Below are positions 27,660-39,031 of a stretch of 41,196 nucleotides of DNA, in pieces (position 1 is the stretch's first letter; the number at the start of each line of letters is the position of its first letter). The notes beneath the pieces are model-generated. The model searched no databases. It had not been told where the DNA came from and saw only the letters and a list, made by a program, of their open reading frames with translations. Source of the DNA: Burkholderiaceae bacterium. GTDB lineage: Bacteria; Pseudomonadota; Gammaproteobacteria; Burkholderiales; Burkholderiaceae. The DNA lies in the NCBI GenBank assembly GCA_947450225.1, contig CANFUO010000008.1:1-41196 (forward strand), given 5' to 3'. The position numbers were made by a program, and so were the translations under genes.

Positions 27660-29201
27660 TTAGAAAGAAGCTGAACGTTTGAAGTCTTCGATTGCCGCTT
27701 TTAAAGCAGCTTCATCGTCTTTAGATAATTCTTTAGTATCTTCAATACGCCCGATAAGGTCAGCATATTTAGACTTAAGATGGTCCATCATGCCCTTCTC
27801 AAATGGGAGAATATCTTTAACTTCAATATTGTCCAAGAAGCCATTATTCGCAGCATATAAGGATGCGGATAACTGCCATACTTGTTGCGGATTGTATTGT
27901 GACTGCTTCAATAATTCAGTAACTCTTTTTCCACGATCCAACTGCTTGCGCGTTGCATCATCTAAGTCAGATGCAAATTGTGAGAATGCTGCTAATTCAC
28001 GATACTGTGCAAGATCGGTACGAATACCACCCGATAGTTTTTTAATTACTTTAGTTTGCGCAGCACCACCAACTCGTGAAACTGAAATACCAGCGTTAAT
28101 CGCAGGGCGTACACCCGCGTTAAACAAGTCTGTTTCCAAGAAGATTTGACCGTCAGTAATAGAAATCACGTTTGTTGGCACGAATGCAGAGACGTCGCCC
28201 GCTTGAGTTTCAATTACAGGGAGCGCTGTCAATGAGCCAGTTTTACCTTTAACTTCGCCATTCGTAAATTTTTCAACATACTCAGCATTTACACGGGCAG
28301 CTCTTTCTAAAAGTCGTGAGTGCAAATAGAAAACATCGCCAGGGTAAGCCTCACGACCTGGAGGTCTACGAAGTAAAAGAGATACTTGACGATAGGCAAT
28401 CGCTTGTTTCGTTAAGTCATCATAAACAATTAATGCATCTTCACCACGGTCTCTAAAATACTCACCCATTGTGCAACCAGCATAAGCTGATAAGTATTGC
28501 ATCGCCGCAGAGTCTGAAGCGGTTGCCGCCACAACGATTGTGTATGAAAGCGCGCCATGTTCTTCAAGTTTACGAACCACGTTATTAATCGTTGATGCTT
28601 TTTGACCAATAGCTACATATACACAATAAACGCCCTTACCTTTTTGATTAATAATTGCATCAATCGCAACGGCAGTCTTACCTGTTTGTCTATCGCCAAT
28701 AATTAACTCACGCTGACCTCGTCCAATTGGAACCATCGCATCAATTGACTTCAGACCAGTTTGTAATGGCTGACTAACTGATTGACGGGCAATAACACCT
28801 GGCGCCACTTTTTCAATAATGTCTGAATTTTTAGCATTGATAGGGCCTTTGCCATCAATTGGCTGTCCCAATGTATTTACCACACGGCCTAATAATTCAG
28901 GGCCGACTGGTACTTCAAGAATTCGTCCAGTACATTTGACCGGGTCTCCCTCAGAGATGTGCTCATATGCCCCTAAAATAACGGCACCAACTGAGTCACG
29001 CTCTAAGTTGAGAGCTAATCCAAATGTATTATTTGGAAACTCTAACATTTCACCTTGCATCACACCAGATAATCCGTGAACGCGGCAAATACCGTCTGTT
29101 ACTGAAATAACAGTACCTTGATTACGAATTTCAGCGTCTACACCAACACTGCTAATTCGACTTTTGATCAGCTCGCTGATCTCAGATGGGTTAAGTTGCA
29201 T
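27660..29201 (-). CDS. atpA: F1Fo ATP synthase subunit alpha
   Basis: The non-catalytic nucleotide-binding subunit of F1, 513 residues, equal to the E. coli length. P-loop GDRQTGKT is at 169-176, and the ATP synthase signature [17 protein letters not shown] holds the conserved arginine that reaches the beta catalytic site. [21 protein letters not shown] is the usual middle motif and is complete. It follows atpH by 48 bases. TAGGAG (29207-29212) precedes the ATG. Confidence 0.98.
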   Translation of the reverse strand: MQLNPSEISELIKSRISSVGVDAEIRNQGTVISVTDGICRVHGLSGVMQGEMLEFPNNTFGLALNLERDSVGAVILGAYEHISEGDPVKCTGRILEVPVGPELLGRVVNTLGQPIDGKGPINAKNSDIIEKVAPGVIARQSVSQPLQTGLKSIDAMVPIGRGQRELIIGDRQTGKTAVAIDAIINQKGKGVYCVYVAIGQKASTINNVVRKLEEHGALSYTIVVAATASDSAAMQYLSAYAGCTMGEYFRDRGEDALIVYDDLTKQAIAYRQVSLLLRRPPGREAYPGDVFYLHSRLLERAARVNAEYVEKFTNGEVKGKTGSLTALPVIETQAGDVSAFVPTNVISITDGQIFLETDLFNAGVRPAINAGISVSRVGGAAQTKVIKKLSGGIRTDLAQYRELAAFSQFASDLDDATRKQLDRGKRVTELLKQSQYNPQQVWQLSASLYAANNGFLDNIEVKDILPFEKGMMDHLKSKYADLIGRIEDTKELSKDDEAALKAAIEDFKRSASF

Positions 29202-29249
29202 TTATAACTCCTAGGGTCTTTTAATTTCGTTGTACTACTTATCTTTTAC

Positions 29250-29786
29250 TCATGAAAGTAAAGCCGCTTGCATCGCCTCAAGTCTTGACTTTACTGATGT
29301 ATCTAATACCTCATCACCTACTTGAACCCGAACTCCGCCGATTAATTCCGGATCAATCGTTACGGTAGGTTTCAAATTTTTATTTCCAAATCTTTTAGCT
29401 ATTGCACTTAAAAGTGCAGTGACCTCGGATTCGTTCATCGGAAATGCGCTAGTGATTTGTATTTCCGCCGAACCTTCTCGAGAGTTTTTTATAACATCGA
29501 ACTGTCTAGATATTTCTGGCAAAGCTGCAATACGATGATTCAAGGTTAACAGGCTAATAAATTTTTGAATCGCGAGCGGCGCTTCTGATGGAAGTCCGGC
29601 CAACAATAAACCCGCCAACTGCTCTTGAGACACATTCGGATTGGACGCAAGTGTTGCAACCTCAGGATTGTTTGCCATATGAGCTAAGGCGCCCAATTGC
29701 TCTGACCACTTTCCCATCTCAGCAGGAGTTGCAGTTCCAGCTAAAGCTTCAGCATAAGGCCGTGCTATGGTAGCTAAATCAGCCAT
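29250..29786 (-). CDS. atpH: F1Fo ATP synthase subunit delta
   Basis: The delta (OSCP-like) subunit, 178 residues, which clamps the peripheral stalk to the top of F1. ARPYAEAL near the N-terminus begins the helical domain, and VTIDPELIGGVRVQVGDEVLDTSVKSRLE near the C-terminus is the family signature, here split in mention as positions 142-169. It starts one base after the atpF stop, which implies coupling. Confidence 0.95.
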   Translation of the reverse strand: MADLATIARPYAEALAGTATPAEMGKWSEQLGALAHMANNPEVATLASNPNVSQEQLAGLLLAGLPSEAPLAIQKFISLLTLNHRIAALPEISRQFDVIKNSREGSAEIQITSAFPMNESEVTALLSAIAKRFGNKNLKPTVTIDPELIGGVRVQVGDEVLDTSVKSRLEAMQAALLS

Positions 29787-29787
29787 C

Positions 29788-30258
29788 TTATAACTCAGCT
29801 TTCAATTGGTCGAGCAATGCAGCATGCGCAGCAGGGTTAATTTCTTTTCTCAGAATTTGTTCTGCACCTTTAACTGCCAACGATGCTACTTGAGCTCGCA
29901 ACTCATCTCGGGCACGAATAATTTGCTGATCAGCATCAGCTTTGGCCTGCGCAATAATGCGACTTGCTTCAGCTTGGGCGTTTTGCTTAATTTCATCCGC
30001 ACTTAATTGCGCCCGCTTTTCAGCTTCTGCAATGCGTTGAGTGCCTTCGTTTCTCGCCTCAGCCAAGGCTTGATCAGCGCGCTTTGTGGCAAACTCTAAA
30101 TCAGTTTTACCTTTTTCAGCAGCGGCTAATCCATCTGCAATTTTAGCTGCCCTTTCATCCAATGCTTTTACAAGTGGAGGCCATACAAACTTTGCCACCA
30201 CCCACCAAAGGATGAAAAAAACAACCATTTGCGCGAATAGGGTCGCGTTCAGATTCAC
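29788..30258 (-). CDS. atpF: F1Fo ATP synthase subunit b
   Basis: The peripheral stalk subunit, 156 residues, equal to the E. coli length. One membrane helix spans about residues 5-25 ([19 protein letters not shown]), followed by [18 protein letters not shown] and a long Ala/Glu/Lys/Gln-rich helix that forms the coiled coil to F1. Two copies per complex are expected. It lies 64 bases after atpE. Confidence 0.95.
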   Translation of the reverse strand: MNLNATLFAQMVVFFILWWVVAKFVWPPLVKALDERAAKIADGLAAAEKGKTDLEFATKRADQALAEARNEGTQRIAEAEKRAQLSADEIKQNAQAEASRIIAQAKADADQQIIRARDELRAQVASLAVKGAEQILRKEINPAAHAALLDQLKAEL

Positions 30259-30322
30259 GGCTTTTCCTTTCGGTTCAATTTTACAAAACTACTGTAATCA
30301 GTAGTTAGCACAGTACAGCCTA

Positions 30323-30604
<282 letters not shown>

Positions 30605-30629
30605 CTAGTTAAAATAAAAAATAAAAAAA

Positions 30630-31493
<864 letters not shown>

Positions 31494-31518
31494 CTATATT
31501 TTCCAATAACCTTAGTAA

Positions 31519-32007
31519 CTATTTATTCTTAATCTTTATAAAACCAATCAACCAATAAGACTGCAAAGTAATTAAGTACATTCCTAAAAAGGATAACCAA
31601 TGTAAATTAGGAAACAACCGAATAACAAAAATTATTATAGTTAATGTTAGTGTAATTTTTATGACTTCTGCATACACCCATGAACTTATAAACCTTTTGG
31701 CACTCACCAAATTACTTTTTTTTACACCGGAGACTCTTATTATAAACACACTGCTAGGGATTACCCCTAAAGCTCCTCCAAGTACTACAGAAAGAACGAG
31801 CCCTTTTGTATAAAAATAGAAACTCCAAAGTATCGCGATTATTGTAATCGCAAATGTTAAAACACATTGAAGTTTCACAATTTCCCATGGACTATTAACC
31901 CGTGGCGTAAGTTCTTTTTCACTAAAAATTTCGAGGGCCTCTACCCGGCTTAGTCTTTTATATTCTGGCTCTGAATGCTCGTCATCAACTGAAGTGTCTT
32001 TGTTCAT
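31519..32007 (-). CDS. atpI: ATP synthase protein I
   Basis: A small membrane protein of 162 residues with about four hydrophobic helices after a charged N-terminal tail of some 45 residues (about 48-66, 69-90, 107-128, 133-156). AtpI helps assemble or supply the c-ring but is not a subunit of the finished enzyme. Sequence conservation is low, so the call rests on position as first gene before atpB and on GGALGVIPSSVF, a motif common to the family. The codons are AT-rich. Confidence 0.85.
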   Translation of the reverse strand: MNKDTSVDDEHSEPEYKRLSRVEALEIFSEKELTPRVNSPWEIVKLQCVLTFAITIIAILWSFYFYTKGLVLSVVLGGALGVIPSSVFIIRVSGVKKSNLVSAKRFISSWVYAEVIKITLTLTIIIFVIRLFPNLHWLSFLGMYLITLQSYWLIGFIKIKNK

Positions 32008-32018
32008 TCATGAATCTT

Positions 32019-32909
32019 TTAAAAATTACCTAAGCCCAGTTTTTGCAATAAATTATGTAATTCATCAGTTTGTGAATACTTAATTTTGATTTCTCCGCCT
32101 TTTCTGCGCGGCTTTATTTCTACAGACAAGCCAATCGAATCTGACATGTGTGTTTCCAAGCGCTTTAAGTCAGGATCAGACTTCAATTTGGTTTTTATAT
32201 TTTCAGTTTTTCCGCCGCCAGTTTTTTTGGTGGAGTTTAAGATTGCATTTGCAAGCTTTTCGGTTTCTCTTACAGATAAGCCCTGCGCTGCAACTCTTTG
32301 CGCCAGGCCTATTTGCATGGCCGTTGCTATTGGCAGCAATGCTCTCGCATGGCCCATATCAATTTCGCCTGATAACAATAATGCTTGAACAGATTTACTC
32401 AACTGCGTCAGGCGTAATAGATTCGTGACGGCACTTCGTGACTTGCCGACCACTTGGGCTGCCTGCTCATGCGTAAAGCCAAACTCTGCGATCAGTCTTG
32501 CCAAACCATCCGCCTCCTCAAGCGGATTTAAATCCTCGCGTTGCATGTTTTCAATCAGCGCCATTGCGGCCGCAGTCTGATCATCCACGTTCTTTATCAG
32601 AACTGGTACAGACTCAAGTCCTGCCATACCGGCCGCACGAAAGCGTCGCTCCCCAGCGATGATTTCATATTTATGGTCACTAATCTGCCTTACCAATAGG
32701 GGCTGCATTACACCTTGCGTTCGAATACTTTGCGCTAACTCTTCTAACTCGCTTTCATGCATTTGCATACGAGGCTGATATTTTCCTCTCTGAAGTTGAG
32801 ATAGCTTTAACTCCTTAGAGGAGCCCGCTTTTGCATCTTGGCCACTTAGATCAATCGACTCACCTAGCAGAACTTCAAGCCCTCTGCCAAGGCCCTTTTT
32901 TTTCATCAT
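32019..32909 (-). CDS. parB: Chromosome partitioning protein ParB
   Basis: A parS-binding CTPase clamp of 296 residues. The order is an N-terminal basic stretch (KKKGLGRGLEVLL) that contacts ParA, the ParB/Sulfiredoxin domain with the box GERRFRAA (86-93) that holds CTP, a helix-turn-helix (about 145-170, FTHEQAAQVVGKSRSAVTNLLR) and a C-terminal dimer domain. Two perfect parS sites lie 2-3.5 kb away at mnmG. It starts 2 bases after the parA stop and probably has the coupled ATG-ATG start. Confidence 0.97.
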   Translation of the reverse strand: MMKKKGLGRGLEVLLGESIDLSGQDAKAGSSKELKLSQLQRGKYQPRMQMHESELEELAQSIRTQGVMQPLLVRQISDHKYEIIAGERRFRAAGMAGLESVPVLIKNVDDQTAAAMALIENMQREDLNPLEEADGLARLIAEFGFTHEQAAQVVGKSRSAVTNLLRLTQLSKSVQALLLSGEIDMGHARALLPIATAMQIGLAQRVAAQGLSVRETEKLANAILNSTKKTGGGKTENIKTKLKSDPDLKRLETHMSDSIGLSVEIKPRRKGGEIKIKYSQTDELHNLLQKLGLGNF

Positions 32910-32911
32910 AT

Positions 32912-33682
32912 TTAAATTGTCTTTATTCTTTCTATCATTTCAGCGCCAAACTCGATGTATGCCTTTGCACCTCGCGAAGACTTATCGTAAACGACCCCCG
33001 GAATTCCATACGATGGTGCCTCTGCCAAGCGAACATTCCTTGGAATAATTGTTTTAAAAACCTTATCCCCGAAGTGTTGCATCAGTTGTGCAGAAACTTG
33101 TTGTTGTAGGGCAGTTCTAGGATCAAACATTACCCTTAATAGCCCAATGATTTTTAAATCTGTATTTAAATTAGCGTGGACTTGTTTGATGCTGTTAACA
33201 AGGTCTGACAAGCCCTCTAGCGCAAAATACTCACACTGCATAGGCACAATAACCCCATGTGCGGCACAGAGCCCATTTAAGGTAAGCAATGACAATGCTG
33301 GCGGACAATCTATCAAAATAAAATCATAATCTGCCGCCACCTTGTCTAAGGCGTTTTTTAGTATCGACTCTCGATGATCAAAATCTACCAGCTCAATTTC
33401 TGCCCCGGCCAAATTACGGTTCGCTGGAACAACATCGTAACCACCTGATTCTGAAGGACATTTTGACTGATTAATCGTGCTGTGACCAATTAATACCTGA
33501 TAAATTGAGTGGCTTAACTGATGCTTATCTACGCCGGAGCCCATTGTAGCGTTACCCTGTGGGTCAAGATCTACCAATAAAACACGTTGCTCTAACGCCG
33601 CCAAACCGGCGGCCAAATTTATGGCTGTTGTCGTTTTTCCAACGCCACCTTTTTGATTTGCAATACAAAATATCTTAGCCAT
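32912..33682 (-). CDS. parA: Chromosome partitioning ATPase ParA
   Basis: A deviant Walker-type ATPase of 256 residues that moves ParB-parS complexes over the nucleoid. The P-loop NQKGGVGKTT lies at about 9-18, the Walker A' motif as DLDPQGN, and Walker B as LIDCPPALSLLT. I chose the ATG at 33682 over the GTG one codon earlier, with GGGATGGG as a ribosome site. No HTH is present at the N-terminus, so this is a chromosomal Soj-type ParA rather than a plasmid type Ia one. It lies 11 bases after rsmG. Confidence 0.97.
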   Translation of the reverse strand: MAKIFCIANQKGGVGKTTTAINLAAGLAALEQRVLLVDLDPQGNATMGSGVDKHQLSHSIYQVLIGHSTINQSKCPSESGGYDVVPANRNLAGAEIELVDFDHRESILKNALDKVAADYDFILIDCPPALSLLTLNGLCAAHGVIVPMQCEYFALEGLSDLVNSIKQVHANLNTDLKIIGLLRVMFDPRTALQQQVSAQLMQHFGDKVFKTIIPRNVRLAEAPSYGIPGVVYDKSSRGAKAYIEFGAEMIERIKTI

Positions 33683-33696
33683 CACCCATCCCTATT

Positions 33697-34389
33697 CTAT
33701 ATGTTTGATTTTCTCATGGATTGAATGGTTAAAATACATCGATATGCATCTAAATATGGAATTATTAGCTCATCATTTAATATGACTCTGTAACCATCGG
33801 GCAACTCCTCAAGCTCGCTCGTTATTTTATGCGATTTCATTGCAAACATGACCCCCTTTTCTTTTAACAAGGGCTGTGAGTATTCGATGAAATTTTTCAA
33901 CTCTGTAAACGCTCGGGAAATCGTTGCATCCAATGAGCCTGGGCTTTCTTTTGCAAAATGCTCAATTCTACCTTCTACAACCGTTACATTGTTTAGCTGT
34001 AGCCGTCCTTTTACATGCTGTAAAAAGGCGGTTTTTTTTCGAACCGCGTCGACAAGAAAATAGTTAAACTCGGGCAGAAATATAGCTAAAACCATACCCG
34101 GAAATCCTCCCCCAACACCCAAATCAGCTATTTGAGCTCTCTTAGGAAGAAGGCCTAATTCAACCGTTTTTAGTATCGAGGGTATAACGGCCAAGGAATC
34201 CATAATATGAGCGCCCAAGTAGTCTTCATTACTATGGATGGCGCTTAAGTTATGAATAGAGTTCCACTTAAAAAATTCAGCGCTGAAAAGGCTAAGTTGG
34301 CTCAGTTGTAAAGCCGTAAATGGTAGGCCTAACTCACCAAGCCCCATCTGCACTTTGGTTTCAAAGAAAGACGAATCAAAAACACTCAT
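33697..34389 (-). CDS. rsmG: 16S rRNA (guanine527-N7)-methyltransferase
   Basis: RsmG (GidB) methylates N7 of G527 in 16S rRNA with SAM; loss gives low-level streptomycin resistance in several bacteria. The protein is 230 residues (E. coli 207). The SAM loop is [16 protein letters not shown], where the usual form is GSGAGLPG. HNLSAI and [13 protein letters not shown] are further family marks. It overlaps the mnmG stop by 4 bases (ATGA), so the two are translationally coupled. Confidence 0.95.
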   Translation of the reverse strand: MSVFDSSFFETKVQMGLGELGLPFTALQLSQLSLFSAEFFKWNSIHNLSAIHSNEDYLGAHIMDSLAVIPSILKTVELGLLPKRAQIADLGVGGGFPGMVLAIFLPEFNYFLVDAVRKKTAFLQHVKGRLQLNNVTVVEGRIEHFAKESPGSLDATISRAFTELKNFIEYSQPLLKEKGVMFAMKSHKITSELEELPDGYRVILNDELIIPYLDAYRCILTIQSMRKSNI

Positions 34390-36308
34390 GCTGAAGCGCT
34401 TTTTCTTCCAGAGCTCTTTTTCATGTGAATGAGCAAAATTGATATCGCGGCTGGCGTTATGCCAGAAATTCGCGCTGCCTGACCCAGAGTTTGAGGCCTA
34501 TGAAGAATCAGTTTTTGCCTAACCTCATTGGATAAGCCCCCCACTTGCTCATAATCTAAAAATTTCGGTAACTCAAGATGCTCATAGTAGGAGTGGCGCT
34601 CAATTTCAATCGCTTGGCGGTCAATATATCCTTGATATTTAATGCCTATTTCCACCTGTTCATTTATCTGGCCCTGAAGCGCCAAATCAAAATCCTCTTG
34701 CCCAGAAGCCCAGCGTCCGTCAAAAGCATCCATCAGCCCACGATACGATACTTGAGGCCTCTTTAATAGCTCAGCCAAACTGTACTCATGGGTTAAGGCT
34801 TGCCCAAACACCTCTATGCTCTCTGCATCACTGAGGATTTTTGGAGAAACCCATGAGCTCATCAACCGCGATGTTTCACGTGAAACAGCCTCCTGTTTCT
34901 TGCAAAAAAAGTCCCAGCGTACGTTATCTACCAAACCCAAGGAGCGGCCAATCTCTGTCAAACGGGTATCTGCATTATCCTCGCGCAAACTTAAACGATA
35001 TTCTGCTCGGCTAGTAAACATGCGATAAGGCTCTTGTACACCCTTAGTCGTTAAGTCATCGACAAGAACGCCTAAATATGCCTCACTTCTTAATGGGTGC
35101 CAAGGCGCTTTCTCCTTCACCTTAAGCCCAGCATTAATTCCAGCCAGCATTCCTTGCGCCGCGGCCTCTTCATAGCCCGTGGTGCCGTTAATTTGACCGG
35201 CAAAAAATAAACCCTCAATTTGCTTAGACTCCAAGCCTTGTGTCAATGAACGCGGATCAAAATAATCGTACTCAATCGCATAACCAGGCCTTAATATATG
35301 AGCGTGCTCAAGCCCGGGGATACTATGAACCAAATTAAGTTGCACATCAAAAGGCAAACTCGTCGAAATACCATTGGGGTAAAACTCATTTGTAGACAAC
35401 CCCTCTGGCTCCAAGAATATTTGATGGCTAAGCTTGGTTGCAAAACGATGAATTTTATCTTCAATCGACGGGCAATATCTCGGCCCAACACCTTCAATTA
35501 CCCCCGTATACATTGGGGATCGATCCAATCCGCCACGAATAATGTCATGGGTTTTTTCATTGGTATACGTAATCCAACAAGGAAGTTGTCTTGGATGTTG
35601 TTCAGGTCGCCCCATGAATGAAAAAACAGGCATAGGATCCAAATCCCCAGGCTGCTCTTTCATTTGAGAAAAATCAATTGTTCTTCCATCAATTCTTGGT
35701 GGGGTACCTGTTTTTAAGCGGCCTTGAGGAAGACTTAACTCTTTCAAGCGCTCAGAGAGTCGAACGGCAGCAGGATCCCCCGCCCTCCCACCAGAATGAT
35801 TTTCCAGTCCAACATGGATTTTCCCATTTAAAAACGTGCCAGCAGTTAAAACTACCGTTGGAGCATAAAAATGAAGTCCAAGCTGGGTTATCGCTCCAAT
35901 CACGCGCCCACCACTTAAAACTAAGTCATCAACGGCAGATTGAAACAGTGTTAAGCGTGGCTGGTTCTCTAACAAAGAACGCATAGCAGCCTTAAATAGA
36001 GCTCGGTCAGCCTGTGCGCGTGTGGCACGAACAGCAGGCCCTTTACTCGAATTTAAGATACGAAACTGTATTCCTGCAAGATCGGTAATTTGAGCCATTG
36101 CTCCACCCATCGCATCAATTTCCTTAACCAGGTGTCCTTTGCCAATGCCCCCAATAGAAGGATTACAGCTCATTGTCCCCAGGGTCTCTATGTTGTGAGT
36201 AAGCAAAAGAGTTTCGCAACCCATCCGCGAGCTAGCTAAAGCGGCTTCGCAACCAGCGTGGCCTCCACCGATCACAATTACATCAAATTGTTTTTTAAAA
36301 TCTATCAT
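34386..36308 (-). CDS. mnmG: tRNA uridine-34 5-carboxymethylaminomethyl synthase subunit MnmG
   Basis: The FAD-binding subunit (GidA) that with MnmE modifies wobble uridine 34 of several tRNAs. The protein is 640 residues (E. coli 629). The FAD fingerprint is [19 protein letters not shown] (12-30), with the conserved [14 protein letters not shown] and [12 protein letters not shown] motifs and SRAEYRL further on. The C-terminal MnmE/tRNA domain ends [13 protein letters not shown] parS site lies inside the codons for VSRET at 34872, and another lies 26 bases before the start. It begins the mnmG-rsmG-parAB series. Confidence 0.97.
   Translation of the reverse strand: MIDFKKQFDVIVIGGGHAGCEAALASSRMGCETLLLTHNIETLGTMSCNPSIGGIGKGHLVKEIDAMGGAMAQITDLAGIQFRILNSSKGPAVRATRAQADRALFKAAMRSLLENQPRLTLFQSAVDDLVLSGGRVIGAITQLGLHFYAPTVVLTAGTFLNGKIHVGLENHSGGRAGDPAAVRLSERLKELSLPQGRLKTGTPPRIDGRTIDFSQMKEQPGDLDPMPVFSFMGRPEQHPRQLPCWITYTNEKTHDIIRGGLDRSPMYTGVIEGVGPRYCPSIEDKIHRFATKLSHQIFLEPEGLSTNEFYPNGISTSLPFDVQLNLVHSIPGLEHAHILRPGYAIEYDYFDPRSLTQGLESKQIEGLFFAGQINGTTGYEEAAAQGMLAGINAGLKVKEKAPWHPLRSEAYLGVLVDDLTTKGVQEPYRMFTSRAEYRLSLREDNADTRLTEIGRSLGLVDNVRWDFFCKKQEAVSRETSRLMSSWVSPKILSDAESIEVFGQALTHEYSLAELLKRPQVSYRGLMDAFDGRWASGQEDFDLALQGQINEQVEIGIKYQGYIDRQAIEIERHSYYEHLELPKFLDYEQVGGLSNEVRQKLILHRPQTLGQAARISGITPAAISILLIHMKKSSGRKSASA
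34872..34887. other. parS site inside mnmG
   Basis: The 16-bp perfect palindrome TGTTTCACGTGAAACA matches the consensus chromosomal parS bound by ParB. It is read as Val-Ser-Arg-Glu-Thr within MnmG. ParA and ParB are encoded 1-3 kb downstream. Confidence 0.95.
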
Positions 36309-36333
36309 TTATGAAAAATATTTTGGCAATACA

Positions 36334-36349
36334 TGTTTCACGTGAAACA
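36334..36349. other. parS site upstream of mnmG
   Basis: A second perfect TGTTTCACGTGAAACA lies in the 51-base gap between the permease gene and mnmG. The two copies are 1.46 kb apart. ParB bound here could also influence mnmG transcription. Confidence 0.95.
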
Positions 36350-36359
36350 CCAAACCATA

Positions 36360-37157
36360 TTATCTTATGAAATCGATAATATGATAAGAGTCATTTGCAG
36401 TTTTCAAAATCAAAGCCGTCACGATCCAAATAAAAAATTGTCGGACCATCTTACTGCCGTGCTTTAATGCAAAAGCACTACCAATGACCCCTCCAACAAT
36501 ATTAAAGGACATCATCCAAACAGCAATACCCCAATGAATATGGCCGGTTGGAATAAATAGTGCTAAAGCGGCAAAGTTACTCAAACAATTAACAATTTTG
36601 GTGGCAGCCGCGCCATGTAAAAAATCAAAGCCTAAAAACCGCACAAATAAGAACATAAAAAATGCACCGGTGCCGGGGCCAAAAAAGCCATCATAAAAAC
36701 CAATCAAAACTGCACCTACGGAAACTTTAATCAAACTTATTAAGCTTTCGGTCTGCTTTTGATGACTCAACCCAAAGTTCTTATTTTTTAAGGTAAACAA
36801 CAGGAGAAAAAGCAAAACAAATGGCAAGAGCTTTCGAATATATTCTGGAGACACCTGAGTAAGCGTCCAAGCCCCAACGAAAGATCCAAGCAAAGCAAAT
36901 ACGGATGCAAACACCATCAGCTTTTTAGGAAGACTTACTTTTCTTATATATTGGGTGGCCGCAACAAAAGTTCCACCAATAGCAGAAAGCTTGTTAATGC
37001 CGAACAATGTTGCCGGTACCTCTTTAGGATATACAGAAAACAATGCTGGAATTTGAAGTAGGCCGCCGCCACCTACTATCGCATCAACAAAACCAGCCAA
37101 AAAAGCGGCAAGGGCCAACAAGGCAACCCCATTTTCTAAAATATCAAGTAAAATCAA
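36360..37157 (-). CDS. TSUP-family (TauE/SafE) membrane permease
   Basis: An integral-membrane protein of 265 residues with about eight hydrophobic helices in two repeats. The family motif GFVDAIVGGGGLLQIPAL (22-39) and its partner GFYDGFFGPGTGAFF (153-167) are clear. TSUP proteins move small anions such as sulfite, sulfonates or organic acids; the substrate cannot be told. It starts directly at the livM end, so it may share that transcript. Its stop lies 10 bases before the parS site. Confidence 0.86.
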   Translation of the reverse strand: MILLDILENGVALLALAAFLAGFVDAIVGGGGLLQIPALFSVYPKEVPATLFGINKLSAIGGTFVAATQYIRKVSLPKKLMVFASVFALLGSFVGAWTLTQVSPEYIRKLLPFVLLFLLLFTLKNKNFGLSHQKQTESLISLIKVSVGAVLIGFYDGFFGPGTGAFFMFLFVRFLGFDFLHGAAATKIVNCLSNFAALALFIPTGHIHWGIAVWMMSFNIVGGVIGSAFALKHGSKMVRQFFIWIVTALILKTANDSYHIIDFIR

Positions 37158-38135
37158 TTAGTTATGTCTATTTTTGAGCTTGTCTAAAAACTCACCAACG
37201 ATGCCTTTACGAAAAGCCATCACACAAATCACAAAAATCAATCCTGTGACAATCGTGACAGATTCTCCGAGCGTTCTAAACCATTCAATACTGGTTACTG
37301 AGAAAACCCAATTGCCTATATCGCCTACCTTGTGCTCTAAAACCGTGATGACAAAAGCTCCAATGATAGGGCCGATCAAAGTGCCCACACCACCGACAAG
37401 CGCCATTAAAATAACTAGGCCAGACATTGACCAGTGCGCATCTGAGAGAGTTTCAAAGCCCATCATTAATGCTTGTAAGCTACCCGCCAAACCCGCAAGA
37501 GCCCCTGATAAGATAAACGCCAACAACTTAAATCGGTCGACATCATATCCCAAGGAAATAGCGCGGGGCTCATTTTCTTTTATAGCAAAAAGTATTTTGC
37601 CAAACGGGGAGCTAGTGACACGCGCAATCAAAATAATTGAAATCAAGAAGAAAGCATAAACAACAAAATACATATTTATATCATTTTGAAGGTCCAGCAC
37701 CCCAAGAAAAACGCCCCTAGGAATACCTTGCATGCCATCTTCACCGCCAGTAAATTTAGCTTGTAAAAACACAAAATAAAGCATTTGTGCCAAAGCCAAC
37801 GTAATCATGGCAAAGTAAATTCCCTGACGACGAATTGCAAGACTGCCCATTAAATAGCCTAATAGGGCAGCAAACAAGGTGCCCCCCAGCAGTCCAATCT
37901 CAGGGGATGCACCCATATCACGAATGATATAGCCACAAACATATCCTGCGCCGCCCAAGAAAGCCGCATGGCCAAAAGACAATAAACCGGTGTAGCCGAG
38001 TAATAAATTAAATGCGGCGGCAAACAAAGCAAAACACAAAATCTTCATCAGAAAGATGGGATAAAAAAACCAAGGTGCGACGATGCCAAAAAGAATGAGG
38101 GCAATGTAAAAAATTTGCGTTTGATTTTTCTTCAT
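37158..38135 (-). CDS. livM: Branched-chain amino acid-type ABC transporter permease LivM
   Basis: An inner-membrane permease of 325 residues with eight or more hydrophobic helices. Typical LivM segments are FNLLLGYTGLLSFGHAAFLGGAGYV (44-68), GIYFAMITLALAQM, and the cytoplasmic coupling helix IKENEPRAISLGYDV that meets the ATPases. It pairs with LivH, overlapping its stop by 1 base (TAATG). The ligand is that of the binding protein in the same cluster; HAAT-family systems take branched amino acids but also aromatic or short acids. Confidence 0.92.
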   Translation of the reverse strand: MKKNQTQIFYIALILFGIVAPWFFYPIFLMKILCFALFAAAFNLLLGYTGLLSFGHAAFLGGAGYVCGYIIRDMGASPEIGLLGGTLFAALLGYLMGSLAIRRQGIYFAMITLALAQMLYFVFLQAKFTGGEDGMQGIPRGVFLGVLDLQNDINMYFVVYAFFLISIILIARVTSSPFGKILFAIKENEPRAISLGYDVDRFKLLAFILSGALAGLAGSLQALMMGFETLSDAHWSMSGLVILMALVGGVGTLIGPIIGAFVITVLEHKVGDIGNWVFSVTSIEWFRTLGESVTIVTGLIFVICVMAFRKGIVGEFLDKLKNRHN

Positions 38136-39019
38136 TACTTCTCTCTACCAAAAAGTCCTGCCGGGCGCACCAACAATACCAAGGCCATCACTAGAAAAAC
38201 GACAGTGCTTGATGCTTCAGGATATAAAACTTTTGTAAGCGCCTCAATAAGGCCAAGCCCCAAACCAGTTAAGATGGACCCCATAATAGATCCCATGCCA
38301 CCAATCACGACGATAGCAAAAATAGTGATGATAAGGTTTGAGCCCATTAAAGGAGAGACTTGAATAATGGGGGAGGCTAACACCCCTGAAAATGCAGCGA
38401 GGGCAACACCAAATCCATAGGTTAACGTTACCATCAGCGGAAAATTAATCCCAAAGGCTTGAATCAGTTTAGGGTTTTCTGTACCCGCGCGTAAGTATGC
38501 GCCTAACTTAGTTTTCTCAATCACGTACCACGTACCAAAACAAACGACCAAAGAAATAAAAACAACCCATGCACGATAAATTGGCAAAAACATAAAACCA
38601 ACATCAACCGCCCCTGCAAGAGCATCTGGAACACTATAAGACATGCCAGAAACACCAAAGAATGATCTAAATATACCCTCAAGAATAAGTGTTAAACCAA
38701 AGGTTAACAACAAACCATATAGGTGATCTAACTGATACAAGTGTTTTAATAAGAAGCGCTCAATCAAAATACCAACAATCGCCACCAGGATCGGAGCCAC
38801 GATTAACATTGGCCAATAACCAATACCAAAAAACGTAAGTCCCATCCATGTAAAGACAGCACCCATCATAAACATCGCGCCATGTGCAAAGTTCACGACA
38901 TTTAATAAACCGAAAATGACGGCCAATCCCAGACTAAGGACAGCATAAAAACTGCCATTAACCAACCCCAAAAGGAGTTGGCTAAGGACAGCAGATAAAG
39001 GTAAACCAAAAATTTCCAT
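38135..39019 (-). CDS. livH: Branched-chain amino acid-type ABC transporter permease LivH
   Basis: The second inner-membrane permease, 294 residues. Typical segments are LLLGLVNGSFYAVLSLGLAVIFGLLNVVNFAHGAMFMMGA (15-54, split across helices 1 and 2), AGTENPKLIQAFGIN as the coupling helix, and a C-terminal LVLLVRPAGLFG. It lies 12 bases after the binding-protein gene and overlaps livM by 1 base. The pair forms the pore with two copies of LivM-like folds. Confidence 0.93.
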   Translation of the reverse strand: MEIFGLPLSAVLSQLLLGLVNGSFYAVLSLGLAVIFGLLNVVNFAHGAMFMMGAVFTWMGLTFFGIGYWPMLIVAPILVAIVGILIERFLLKHLYQLDHLYGLLLTFGLTLILEGIFRSFFGVSGMSYSVPDALAGAVDVGFMFLPIYRAWVVFISLVVCFGTWYVIEKTKLGAYLRAGTENPKLIQAFGINFPLMVTLTYGFGVALAAFSGVLASPIIQVSPLMGSNLIITIFAIVVIGGMGSIMGSILTGLGLGLIEALTKVLYPEASSTVVFLVMALVLLVRPAGLFGREK

Positions 39020-39031
39020 TAATGAGCCAGA

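Noticed and set aside
27679..28149. 156-codon open frame antisense to atpA
   Set aside because: It is a shadow of the conserved alpha subunit; composition is that of a reverse-strand artefact.
37174..37659. 161-codon open frame antisense to livM
   Set aside because: Antisense to a strongly conserved permease, with no domain or ribosome site.
38160..38172. 13-base copy of the tRNA-Arg 3' end (GCCGGGCGCACCA) within livH, a possible attachment site
   Set aside because: It encodes conserved Val-Arg-Pro-Ala-Gly residues of LivH, is short, and lies 34 kb away in core genes with no integrase; chance match.
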